Source of the DNA: Mallotus nudiflorus
Taxonomy: Eukaryota; Streptophyta; Magnoliopsida; Malpighiales; Euphorbiaceae
Reading direction: 5' to 3'
Assembly: GCA_947683625.1 (NCBI GenBank)
Contig: CANTUR010000383.1
Coordinates: 558,001-622,000 of the forward strand
Length of the DNA stretch: 64,000 nucleotides
The position numbers and the translations under genes were made by a program. The notes beneath the pieces are model-generated. The model was not told the DNA's origin. It searched no databases and saw only the letters and a list, made by a program, of their open reading frames with translations. Shown here piece after piece: positions 38,119-49,445 of the stretch. Every line of letters begins with the position of its first letter. Position 1 is the stretch's first letter.

Positions 38119-41100
38119 TGTAATATCCCATGTTTTTAAAATATTTTTACACTGTACCGGGATATACAGTGTCAATAATTTTTGTATATGTATTACGATA
38201 TTTTTACGAGTTGATATGTATTTTAAACCTATTTTAATTACTGTATATTATTTTCAGTGTTTTACGTAAAATTTTCTCGGGACTTGCATTTTCGGGGAAA
38301 TTTTCACGTAAACAATTTCTTATTAATTATTTTAAAGGTATTTATGGACTTGCATGAACTCATACATATTTTTAAATTATTAAATAAAGCCTGTGTGTGA
38401 ATAATTATTTAATTAGGGTTTATTATTACCCTAATATTTTATTAAGTATTTAATTGTTTTATTGTTATTTAATTAATTTTATTTAGTATAAATTATTAAA
38501 TTATTAATATTTTTATGTGTGTGGTGTATATTTGATGTGTGTAATTTAATATTATTTTAATATATAGTATAAAGTATATATATATACATATATTTGTCAA
38601 AATTACAAAAGTTTGCCAAATTACACTTTTGCCCCCGACATCTCCTTCTTCCTCCCAATCCTTCCCCTTGCCGTCCGGGCGTCTGTCACGCCGTTCCTTC
38701 ACCGTAGGTGTGCCGTCCGGTGTGCCACCGTCTTCCCCGACCAATTTCGCCACCTGAGGAGGCCGTTTCCGGCGTCGGGAGATCGATTTTGGCCGGAGAA
38801 GCCGAAAATCGATCCACCGTCGATCACGCCGATTCCGGCCACCGTTTTCGACACCGCCGGTCTCTTTCTTCTCCTTGAGCTCCGGTGAGTGTGATTCTAG
38901 CTTTGGTTTGAGCTAAAATGGTCTAGAATTGCTTAGTTTTCGATTTGTCAATTTCGGCCTATTAGGGTTTTTGATTTTTTTGAGCTTCGAATTGGATGAT
39001 TCATGGAAACTTCCTTCACAAATGTTGTTCCTAGTAGCTTAATCTTCATGTATGAATTTTTGTAGAATTTTTGGAGATTGTTTGGATTTTTGGGTATTTT
39101 TGAATATTTTAATATTATTTTCTAATTTTCGGAAATTAATTATTTAAATTATGAAATTGGAGTTTATGGTTGAATTGGGTGTTGAAATGAATTATAGGAA
39201 TTTATTTGGAATTTTTATGAATTTCTAAGTATTTATTTTTAATTATTGAAGTTTATGGAATTTTGGAAAAATTAGGTTAAATGTGTTTTTATTTGAATTT
39301 AATTGGTTAATTGAGTTTAATTATTAATATTATTGATAAATATGTTGAGAAAATTAATTTTGGATAATTGTATGATTTTTGGTGAATTTTTGAAGTAATT
39401 TAAGTATATTTATATATATAGGGGTATTTTGGTAATTTTACCCTAAATTGTCTAAAAATGTAATTTAATTGGTTTTAATATTTATTTAAGGTATAAAAAT
39501 GATTTTTACAAAATATTTGGTATTTTTAACTAATTAAAACTATTTTTCGTGAATTATTTTCAATTATATATATAATATACGGTTTTTCTAATAAAATGAG
39601 TTTTAATCGGTTTTTATAGTGTTTCAAGGTCAATTATGTAATTTTTACGTATAAAATGTATTTCTGTGATTTAAGGATATTTTTGTTATATCTGAAATCA
39701 TTCTGTGTTTGTGAACCCCGGTCGACAGACTGTAGTTTGGAGTCCGACCGTGGGATTTTGATTGTGTTGAGCTTGTATTCCGAAGTGTGTTTCTTTACAG
39801 GGTCGGCTCTACTCTTTTGAGTAGAGAGATGTCCGTTTTATAGGGGAGGTTCTGCCGAATTTTTGGTAGAATTCTCGTAAAACGTGATGTCCAGTCGAAC
39901 TCTAATTTTTGATTCTGTGTTTAATACTCTAGATTGAATTCTAGGATTTCTATTAGGGTTACTCTGATATCGGTTATTTATTTCTTGTTTAGTTGCGCCG
40001 AGACCGAGGGCTAGTGGACCAGGCCCGTCGGACCTGTCTCGTGGAGCGCATTAGGTGAGTTACTATATTATATATATATGCTTAGGATGCATGATTTAGA
40101 AATGCATGTTTTATATTGATTAAAGATGCATAAATAATTTGATTATTTCTTAAGTTTACATTAAGTATATTTTTGGTTTATTTTTGGTATATATTAAATT
40201 GTATGCATGTTTTGTAAATAAAATATATTTAAAATGTTTTTAAATATATTTCCAGCTTAATTTATAATTTGATTGAATGTATTTGATATATATATACTCG
40301 AAATATACCTGGTTTACTTTTGGTATATTTCCGGTATATATATGGTTTATATTGTTATTTCATTTACATTCATGCATCATTTATTTTTGTGAATGAATGT
40401 TTTACATTATTAATGATGAAGGATATCAATAGAACGTGCTACCTAGTGGGCAGCACTAGGACCGAGTACGTACCGGTACGCCTATAGTATTTAGGCTATA
40501 TTACTAACTTATTTGTGGATATTGATTTGATTATGATTATTGTTATGTGTGAGATGTGATTTGGGTGTGATTGCTGGAGCTCGATTGACTAAATGTCTCG
40601 GGGCCAATCACACTGGCAGTCAGACTGCTGGAGCTCGGTTGACTTAGTGTCTCGGGGCCAGTCTACTGTCTAAATGGATTAAGTGGATATATTTGGATAA
40701 GTGAGCCTGTATGGCTTGAGTGTTGTTTAACACTATTTTCTGAGGTTGCGATATTCTAGGGTTCTATGTAATCCTTCATAAAAGATGAATTTTAGATAAA
40801 TATATAAAAATGATTTTTCTGCATCTGTATGACTTGCCTGTATATATACATATTAGACATGTATTATTGACTGTATGCATTATCATTTAGTGTGTATGTA
40901 TATATATTATAGTAATTCACTCAGTGAGGTCTGACTCCCCTCCGTTGACTATTTTTCAGGAGAGTCAACTTCCTCAGACCTCAGTAGCAGGTCGATACGC
41001 CGGATTTCTTCCGCCCCGGCTTCTTTATGTAAATTGTCTACTTGAGTCTTATTTATTTTTTTTCTAGACACTGCAGTAGTTGTGAATTAAAGTATTGGAT

Positions 41101-41367
41101 TTCATGTACTTTGTTTTAAAGAGATGTATTATATTAAAACTGGATTTGTATTAAAGATTATACATTTATGTGATGAGATGAGTTTTGAATTAATCCAGTT
41201 GATATGGATGATATTATGAAATTATGATTTTTATTTTCCGCTGCATATCATACTGTTACTGTTATTATGGCATGCTTTATTTTATTTTTAGGCTTGCTAC
41301 GGGTTCCGGATTCGAAAGAATTCCCGTTCCCTAGCGCCGGTCATGACTCCTGTTTTGGGTCATGACA
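38119..41367 (+). mobile_element. Non-coding 3.25-kb TG...CA element, probable solo LTR (copy B)
   Basis: The element begins TGTAATATCCCATG and ends TTTTGGGTCATGACA. It is flanked by a perfect 5-bp duplication AGTAT (38114-38118, 41368-41372). No gag/pol and no internal direct repeats are seen. TG...CA ends, 5-bp duplications and length suggest a solo LTR of a long-LTR gypsy element such as Del/Tekay. The ends also form short imperfect inverted repeats, so a DNA-transposon origin is a less likely alternative. The element has a GC-rich block (38625-38890), a duplicated CTCGGGGCCA module (40576-40665) and a hairpin/palindrome pair (40442-40480), all shared with copies C and D. Confidence 0.85.
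40442..40480. other. Conserved hairpin plus 12-bp palindrome in copy B
   Basis: CCTAGTG-GGCAG-CACTAGG (40442-40460) is a perfect 7-bp stem with a 5-base loop. Eight bases later comes CGTACCGGTACG (40469-40480), a perfect 12-base palindrome. The same pair occurs in copy C (43779-43817) and, with substitutions, in copy D (46775-46813). Confidence 0.85.
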
Positions 41368-41505
41368 AGTATTCCTTCTTTGTCTAGGAATCTTCTTGAG
41401 GCAAGGTCTTTTCCTTAAATGGATTCGGTTGTCTTTCTTTTCCGAGTAACTCTGTTCAGGAAACAAAGTTCTTTAATTAAATAAGAATATATATATGCGG
41501 TATCA

Positions 41506-41521
41506 AGAGTCCCCCCGCGGG
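41506..41521 (-). other. Polypurine tract of the Tat element
   Basis: On the minus strand, CCCGCGGGGGGACTCT immediately precedes the 3' LTR start TGATACCGC. A G-rich run at this point is the expected plus-strand primer. Confidence 0.65.
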
Positions 41522-41857
41522 TCTGTCCATATATTTATGTCTAACGTATCCAAGTTTGCAAATGATAAAACATTCGTGCTTTTGTATAGAGGTAAAGTGT
41601 TTAGAATCACTTTGTTTTGATATGGAAGAGTGAGTTGAGGTGGTCAACCTCTGTCATAGGGAAAGATAAAGCTTGGTACCGAGTCTTGAAATCATCCTAT
41701 AAGAACACTGTTTGAGGTGCCAGCTAGACTTGAGTGCACAAAACCTGCAATAAAGAATATGTAATAGATTAACCCGTCAATGCAAAGGCAATGTGACGGA
41801 ACCAGTCGTCACTGGAGTTTTAATACTCGGTGCATTAAAAGCACAGCCTAAGTGCCG

Positions 41858-42250
41858 AACCTCAGTACTATAGAAGTGACCTGAGAGTGCCAACTTCAGT
41901 CACTATACTAATGTGAGAGGCTTAGACGCTCAGTGCGGGGACGTGAGGCTTACATGCTCGGAACCTCAGTACTATAGAAGCGACCTAAAGTTGTCAACTT
42001 CAGTCATTGAACTTTATGTTAGCGTATTAGAAGTGCGATCCAAGTGTCGTATAATCTCAGTGCATTAGAAGCGTGGTCAAGTGTCGGATAATCTGGGTGT
42101 TTTGCAAGTATGGTTCGGATGCCAGTCCTCAATACTATAGAAGCGACCTGAGGGAGTCAGCTTCAATGACTGGTCTTAATACGTCAGGCATGGATGCTCA
42201 AAACCTCAGTACTATAGAAACGACTTAAGGGTGCCAACTTCAATTATTGG
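41858..42250 (-). repeat. Tandem/dispersed repeats in the 3' UTR of the Tat element
   Basis: A unit of about 47 bases of the type CCTCAGTACTATAGAAGCGA-CCTGAGGGTGCCAACTTCAG recurs at about 41860, 41961, 42127 and 42201. It is interspersed with a second motif GTGCATTAGAAGCGYGGYCA (three copies between 41831 and 42075). The repeats lie between the antisense ORF and the 3' LTR, where Ogre/Tat elements are known to carry variable tandem repeats. Confidence 0.8.
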
Positions 42251-43778
42251 TGGGCAATACTGGATCTTGCTATGCCGAGTATAAAAGAACAACTGTAAAT
42301 GGTGCACCCGGATCGGGTAACATTTATGTCATCTTGACGCCTCAATTTTTTAAATTTGAATTGCATAACCATTGCATCTTTTCGTGTGTCAGAATATGAG
42401 ATATTTCTGTTGCCATAATGATGACTACTCGATTAATGGATTTTTTCATTTTCCAGACTGCCCCTAATGATGTGGGAAGAAACGAAGTAATTATGAGGGA
42501 AATTAATGGTTTGTTCCAGAGCCTTCTTGTCACGACCCAAACTAGAGTCATGACTGACACTAGGAAACATGAATTTTTTCAAATCCGGAACCCGTAGCAA
42601 ACCTTAAAAATAAAAGCACATGCAGTAAATGAATAAAAAGTACAACTGAATTAAAATTTTTCAAATTATATATGAATATAAATACTTAATATCCTTTCAT
42701 AAATAAAAGATGTTTATACAATATATTATGAGTACAAAGTATCAAAAAATAAAACAATACTCTTCTGATACAATAACACTACTACTACATTTTCTAGAAT
42801 ACAAATCAGAGTTTAAATATAAATTTTACATGATATAGCCGGGGCAGAAGAACACCAGCGAAGAGCAATACTACTAAGGTCTGACAATATAAGATCTCCT
42901 AAAAAAATAATTGAAGGGGGTCAAATTGTCACGACCCAAAACAGGGGGCCATGATCGGCGCTAAGGAATGGGAATTCTTTCAAATCCAGAACCCGTAGCA
43001 AGCTTTTAAAAATAAAAGCATGTAATATATTAAAATAAATAAAATATTATGCAGCATAAATTTAATCTCAAATATAAAAGTAATAATTCCTCAACTCATT
43101 TAAATAACATAAAATCCATCTCATATATATAACAAAATCTTTAAGTACAAATTTTCGGTTTAAACTTTTGAAATTTAAATCTCATACATACATATTATAA
43201 ATACAAGTCATTACTGCAGTGTCTAGAATACAAAATAAACTTAAGTAAGCAGTTTACACAATAAGGCCGGATAGGCCTGCTACTGAGGTCTGAGGACAAA
43301 GACTCTCCTGAAAAATATCAACAGAGGGGAGTCAAACCTCACTGAGTGAATTGTTATAATATATATACATGCATCTCCTATATGACAAAAGCATTCAAAC
43401 ATATGCATATATATATATATATATATATATGCAGACATGTACACACAGATGCTAAAAAATCACTTCATATATAGTACTAAAAAATACCAATTTATGAAGG
43501 ATCAAATAGAACCTAAATGATCGCAACCTCAAATAGACTTAGACAACACTCTAGCCATACAGGCTCACTTATTCCAAATAAATTCACTTATTCCATTTGG
43601 ACAGTAGACTGGCCCCGAGACACTAAGTCAATCGAGCTCCAACAGTCTGACTATTAGTGTGATTGGTCCCGAGACACTTGGTCAACCAAGCTCCAACAAT
43701 CACACTCTCAAATCATATCTCATATCAATCAAATCAATATCCACAGATAGGTTAGTAATTTAACCCACAATTTATCAT

Positions 43779-43817
43779 CGTACCGGTACGTACTCGATCC
43801 TAGTGCTGCCCACTAGG
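43779..43817. other. Conserved palindrome plus hairpin in copy C
   Basis: CGTACCGGTACG (43779-43790) is followed by CCTAGTG-CTGCC-CACTAGG (43799-43817), the mirror arrangement of copy B and unchanged in sequence. Confidence 0.85.
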
Positions 43818-45887
43818 TAGTACGTTCTATTGACATCCTTCATTTAAAATAAACTCATACATTCATAAAATAAATGATGCATGATATTAATTTAAATAGC
43901 AATATAAACCATATATATACTAGAAATATATCAAAAATAAACCAAGTATATTTCAAATATATATATATATGTCAAACAATTCAGTTTAATTACAAAATAA
44001 ACCAGAAATAAACTATATATATACTTAAAACAATTTAAGTATAAATCATGGATAAAACATGTATTTAATTTAAAATATACCAAAAATATACCTAAAGTAT
44101 ACCTAAGCATTTATTAAATCATTTATGCATAATTCATAAAATTTAAACATACATTTCTAAAAACATGCATCCTAATACATGTATATATAAAATAACAACT
44201 AACAGTTATGCGCTCCACGAGACGGATCCGACAGGCCTGGTCCACTAGGCCTCGGTTTCGGTGCAACTAAACAAATAAATGACAACACGAAATTAGAATA
44301 AATCTAACGAAATTCCTAGAGACTCGATCTAGAATACCGGGCATAGACAAAGAATAAGAGTTTAACCAAATGTCACGTTTTATGAGAATTCTATCAAAAA
44401 TTCGGCAAAACCTCCTCTGTAAAACGGACATCTCTCTACTCAAAAAGTAGAGCCGGTTCTGCAAGAAAACACACTTCAAATACAGATAGCCACACAACCC
44501 CTCGGTCGAACTCCCAAACTACAATTCCACTGACCGAGGTTCACAATTCACGAGATATACACAGAATACATTAAAATTCCAAAAATACCAAAAATACCCT
44601 TAATACACCAAAATATAGAAATTTAGATATTTAAACACTAAAAATAATTATTTTACCAATTTTTACATAAAAATCCTAATTTTAATAAAGTATTATTAAA
44701 AATTCATAATTCTCGATAAATTCACAAATATTAACCAAAATTCATTTTATAAATTCAAATTACATAATTAGCCCAAAAACATGTTAAAAATCACTAAAAA
44801 CTCATTTATTTACAAAAATAGTATATTATATATAATTTGAAAATAATTTTCGGAAAAATAGTTTTAATTAGTTAAAAATAGTAAATAATTTGTAAAAATT
44901 ATTTTTATAACTCAAATAATTATTAAAACCAATTTAACTTAATATTTAACCAATTTATTACCAAATTACCAAAATACCCTTAATATATATAAATTCGCAT
45001 AATATACTATAATTATTCAAAAATTCACTAAAAATTATATAATTACTCAAAAATTATTTTCTCAATATATAATTCAATAAAATCAATAATTATACTCAAT
45101 TAACCAATTAAATTTAACAAAATACTCATTTATCCTAATTTCCAAAATTCACATAAACTAAATAAAATTATAATAATTACAAAAAAAATCATAAAAATTA
45201 CAAATTAAATTATAAAATTAATTTCAACCTCTATAAACACCAAAAATCACAATTTCACAAATTATTTAATTAATTTACGAAAATGAGAAAATATTAATAA
45301 AATAATAAAAATTTCACAAAAATCAAAATAAATTCCAAAAATTCTAAAAAAATTTCAGAATGAATATTGAGCTACTAGAAGAAACTTTTATGAAGGAATT
45401 AAGCTTGAATCATCAAGATTGAAGATCAAAAAAATCAAGAAGCAAAAGAGGCCGAATTTAAAACCAAGCTTAAATCCTTACCAATTCAAGTTTTCAAACT
45501 TCCAGGAGCTTAGAATCGGCTTCTATGGAGTTCTAGGAGCAAAACCACGCTGGAATCATCAAAAACGGTGGCCGAACGAGGGAGAACGGAAATAATGGAG
45601 GTTTCGGGTTTTCGGCCAATTTCACGGCCAAACAACGCCAGAAATGGTGGAAGAAGGTGGCGGAGCAGCTAAGGGAAGCGGTGGCACGCCAAAAAGCACA
45701 CTGACAAAGGGGGAACATTGTCTGGCAACGGATGGAGGGCAAAGGGATGTCGGGAATGGAGGTTTAGGGGTGAATGGCATAAGTTGTAAATTTAATTAGT
45801 TTATATATATATATAATATAACTTTACACTTAATTATTAAAATATACTAATATTATATTTAGAAAAATCCCACACCACAAATTAATA

Positions 45888-45889
<2 letters not shown>

Positions 45890-45941
<52 letters not shown>

Positions 45942-46005
45942 ATGATAATAATAATAAAAACTATATAATATATACATAATTAAATAATAATAAACCCTAA
46001 AAATG

Positions 46006-46058
<53 letters not shown>
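45890..46058. repeat. Two (AT)n microsatellites in copy C
   Basis: AT runs at about 45890-45938 and 46007-46056 are separated by AT-rich unique sequence. They generate the long Ile/Tyr open frames on both strands, which are not genes. Confidence 0.95.
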
Positions 46059-46062
<4 letters not shown>

Positions 46063-46774
46063 TGCAAAATATAATCATGCATGATGCCATGCGATTTAAT
46101 AAAATGAGCTAGCGAAAATAAATAAATAATTATTTAGGTTTTATTTTTTTAAAAATGTAAATCTCAGGAAAATTTTACGTAGGAAACTTAAAATAATTAA
46201 AAATTAACTTTAAAAATTAACAAATTAATTAAATAATCAAATATATTTATTTAAATTATTAATACTGCATATTACGATACAGTTTAAAAATATTTAAAAT
46301 CTCGGCTTATTACACAAACCTCACTGAGTGAATTATTATAATATACATACATGCAATCTAAACCATAATAATTAGGCAGCCGTATATATATATATATATA
46401 TATATATACATGCATTTCACATAAATGTCAAACTCTGCTTTTATATATATAATAAATGCAGCAAACGTTTATTGAAGGATCAAATAGAACCTTATTTAAT
46501 CGCAACCTCAATCACAAACATCACTCTAGCCATATAAGCTCACTTAATTCTAAATTAATTCTCTTATTCCATTATGGACAGTAGACTGGTCCCGAGACAC
46601 TAAGTCAATCGAGCTCCAGCATTCTGACTGTCAGTGTGATTGGCCTTGAGACACTAGGTCAACCAAGCTCCAACAACCACACTATCAATCACATCACATT
46701 AATCAATCAATCAATCAAATATCTCAATCAAATTATAATTACCACTAGTAGTTCTCACTCAACCCTAAATCTAT

Positions 46775-46813
46775 CGCACCGATACGTACATGGTCCTAGT
46801 GTTGCCCACTAGA
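46775..46813. other. Hairpin and diverged palindrome in copy D
   Basis: CGCACCGATACG (two changes from the palindrome) is followed by CCTAGTG-TTGCC-CACTAGA (six of seven stem pairs kept). Confidence 0.7.
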
Positions 46814-48833
46814 TAACACACTCTATCGATATCCTTCATTTAAAATAAAACATACATACGAGAAAATAAATAATGCAAAATAATAGTCATAATGATAAAA
46901 TAAACTATATATATACTAGAAATATACCAAAAGTAAACTACGTATATTTCGAGTATATATATGTCAAATAAAGTCAAATCAAACAGGAAATATACCAAAG
47001 ATAAACCAATGATATACTTAAAAACAATTTAAGTATGAATCAATAGTACAACATGCATTTATTTCAAAATATACTGAAAATATACTAAAACTATACCTAA
47101 AATATACCAAACATGCTAAGTCTATAACGAAGATAAAATATGCATTTATTTTGAAATGTATCAAAAATATATTAAAAATATACCTAATTATATAACATGC
47201 ATATATAAAAAATATACTAAAAATAAATAAAAAATAAACCAAATCATATTATAAATTAAATCACTTTTAAGACATATAATGAAAATGAAAAATCCTAAGT
47301 CATGCATCCTAAATGCAATGCATATATATATAGTACAATAACTCACTGATTTACGCTCCACGAGATAGATTCGGCGAGCCTGGTCTGATAGACCTCGGTC
47401 TCGACGCAGCTTGAAAATAAATAATAATATAATATTAGAATAAACTTTTAACTTTACGTTTCTAGGATTACTATAGAAAGACTTAATTAAAATTCCAAAA
47501 CTAGACTTGGATCGGTTGTCACGTTTTACGAGAAATCTATCAAAAATTCGACAGAATCTCTTTTGTAAAATAGACGTCTCCCTACAAAAGTATGACCTAT
47601 CCTGCACAGAAAATACATTTCTATAACATAGATAGCATAACACTTCGAGTTGGGATCCGAACTGCACAAATTCTCAACCGAGGTTCACAATTCACCAAAA
47701 ATTAATATAAAATAATAAATATATTAAAAATCATTAAATTTCATAAATATCCATAAAATGCCAAAATATAATATATTTGAACATTAAATCACTAAATACA
47801 ATTATTTCCACAATAATTAAATAAAATCTTAAATAATAATATAATATTAATAAAAATCAAAATTTTCAATAATTCAACATAAAATAGTAAAATTCACTTT
47901 TATAATCTCATATAGTTTAAATACATAATAAAAGTAATTAAAAATCCATTTAATCACCAAAATAGTAAATAATTTATTATTTGAATATAATTTTCAAAAA
48001 TTATTATTAATTAGTTAAAAATAGTAAATAATTTGTAAAAATTATTTCAATACCATATAAAATTATAAAATCATTTAAAACATATTATTTAATTATATTT
48101 TCAATAAAAACACAGAATTAACTTATATATCAAAAAATCACATAATATTAAGAATTTCTCAAAAATTATATAAATTCACCAAAAATTATTTTAATAATTC
48201 TAAAATTATTAAATCAAATTAATAACATTAATTTAACTAAATTTCCATTAAAACTAAGTAATTAACATAATTATCAAAATTTAATATTTTAATATTCAAA
48301 TAATAAAAAATACCCATAAATCATATTAATTCAAAAAAAAAATAAAAAAATTATTTTTGAGAAGCTAAAGTTGTCAAGATCAACATTATCAAAGCAAAAA
48401 TCCATAAATCAAACAATATCCAACTCAAAAAAAATAAAAACTCTAAAACACATAAACTAAAAATTGGACATAACTAAAAAAATGACTGAATTTAAGCTCA
48501 AATGGAGCTTGGAACTAGATTTACTGGTGCTAGGAGGTTCAAATAAGACTAGAACGGCGAGCTTATGTGATCGCAAGCACCACCGGCATCAATGGATGCT
48601 TGTCTTGGTCTCTCCCATTTTTGGCAACTCCGGTGGCTTCAGATGATGGAGGACGACATCTAGAGGTGGCTGGAGGTGGTGGTGGTGGTCGCTGGTGGTG
48701 CAATAGTGGTCCGGCATGGCGTGGTGGATGCTGGTTGCTTCTGGTGAGAGAGGTAAAACATGAAGAAAAGAAGAGAAGAAATAAAAAAAGCCAAGACCCG
48801 AAGAAAGAGAAAAATAAAGTCATGCTGATGTAC

Positions 48834-48836
<3 letters not shown>

Positions 48837-48882
<46 letters not shown>
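48837..48882. repeat. (AT)n microsatellite in copy D
   Basis: A run of about 22 AT units lies near the TGTAAT-side end of copy D, at the equivalent place of the AT runs of copy C. Confidence 0.9.
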
Positions 48883-48886
<4 letters not shown>

Positions 48887-49445
48887 CACTTTAACACTTG
48901 TCTCACACACACACATACACACATATATATATACTACACATAAACACATGCACAACACAACATACTATCACATACTATCACATACTATTAACAACAATAT
49001 AATAATAAAATAATAATAATAATAACAACAATAAAAATATTAATAATAATACTATTAAAAATAATAGTAATGAAAATGAGTTTGATACTTTAAATAATAA
49101 AATTCACTAATTAATTATTTTACGTAAATAAAATATTTAGAATAAAATAAATTGATAATATACACAACTCATGATAATATATAAATAAAATTTTAAATTT
49201 TATTAACACTACATATTTCGAAATAGTTTAATATTATTTAAAATTTTGGGTCATTACACTTCTATTGCTCTATGAATATCCCTTTATCTTCTAGTTGATG
49301 CATTTTGCTCTTTTATTTTGTCGGTGTCTCATTTACTTTGCTACTGCCACCACACTTCTTCTATCATAACTCCCCCATTTTGCAACCAGGTGATCTTTTC
49401 CTTCCTTTTTTCATTCTTGCTCTGTTTCATTTCGTAGATAGTCTT

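Larger units (their letters stand above)
37848..41505 (-). repeat. 3' LTR of the Tat element, interrupted by a 3.25-kb insertion
   Basis: The two halves, 37848-38118 and 41373-41505, align end to end with the other LTR (56880-57284). The interrupting element (38119-41367) duplicated AGTAT. A TATA box CTATAAATAG-type site is seen at 38042-38050 on the minus strand. Confidence 0.92.
42927..46314 (-). mobile_element. Non-coding 3.39-kb TG...CA element, copy C, nested in copy D
   Basis: The element begins TGTCACGACCCAAAACAGG and ends CTCGGCTTATTACA. Flanks are CAAAT (42922-42926) and CAAAC (46315-46319), a 5-bp duplication with one later change. The flanking sequence joins into the expected family block GTCAAACCTCACTGAGTGAA, which copy C itself shows intact near 43331. 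It has the same orientation as copy D and no coding capacity. Confidence 0.9.
42528..49258 (-). mobile_element. Non-coding 3.3-kb TG...CA element, copy D (outer), split by copy C
   Basis: The element begins TGTCACGACCCAAA at 42528 and ends TTTTGGGTCATTACA at 49258. It is flanked by a perfect duplication CTTCT (42523-42527, 49259-49263). The sequence breaks off at 42926 and resumes at 46315 exactly where a second element is inserted. Its own length is about 3.34 kb. Orientation is opposite to copy B. It carries the same internal blocks and has no coding capacity. Confidence 0.88.

Noticed and set aside
38613..38888. 91-residue plus-strand open frame with a Pro/Arg-rich sequence in copy B
   Set aside because: It lies in the GC-rich block of a non-coding repeat. 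The equivalent blocks in copies C and D do not encode a related protein, so it is not a conserved gene.
41858..42250. Regularly spaced repeats considered as a CRISPR-like array
   Set aside because: The units are imperfect and interleaved, in a retrotransposon 3' UTR of a plant nuclear genome. Spacing is irregular and there is no cas context.
45882..46082. 66-residue Ile/Tyr-rich open frame on the minus strand
   Set aside because: It is simply the translation of two (AT)n microsatellites in copy C and has no protein character.
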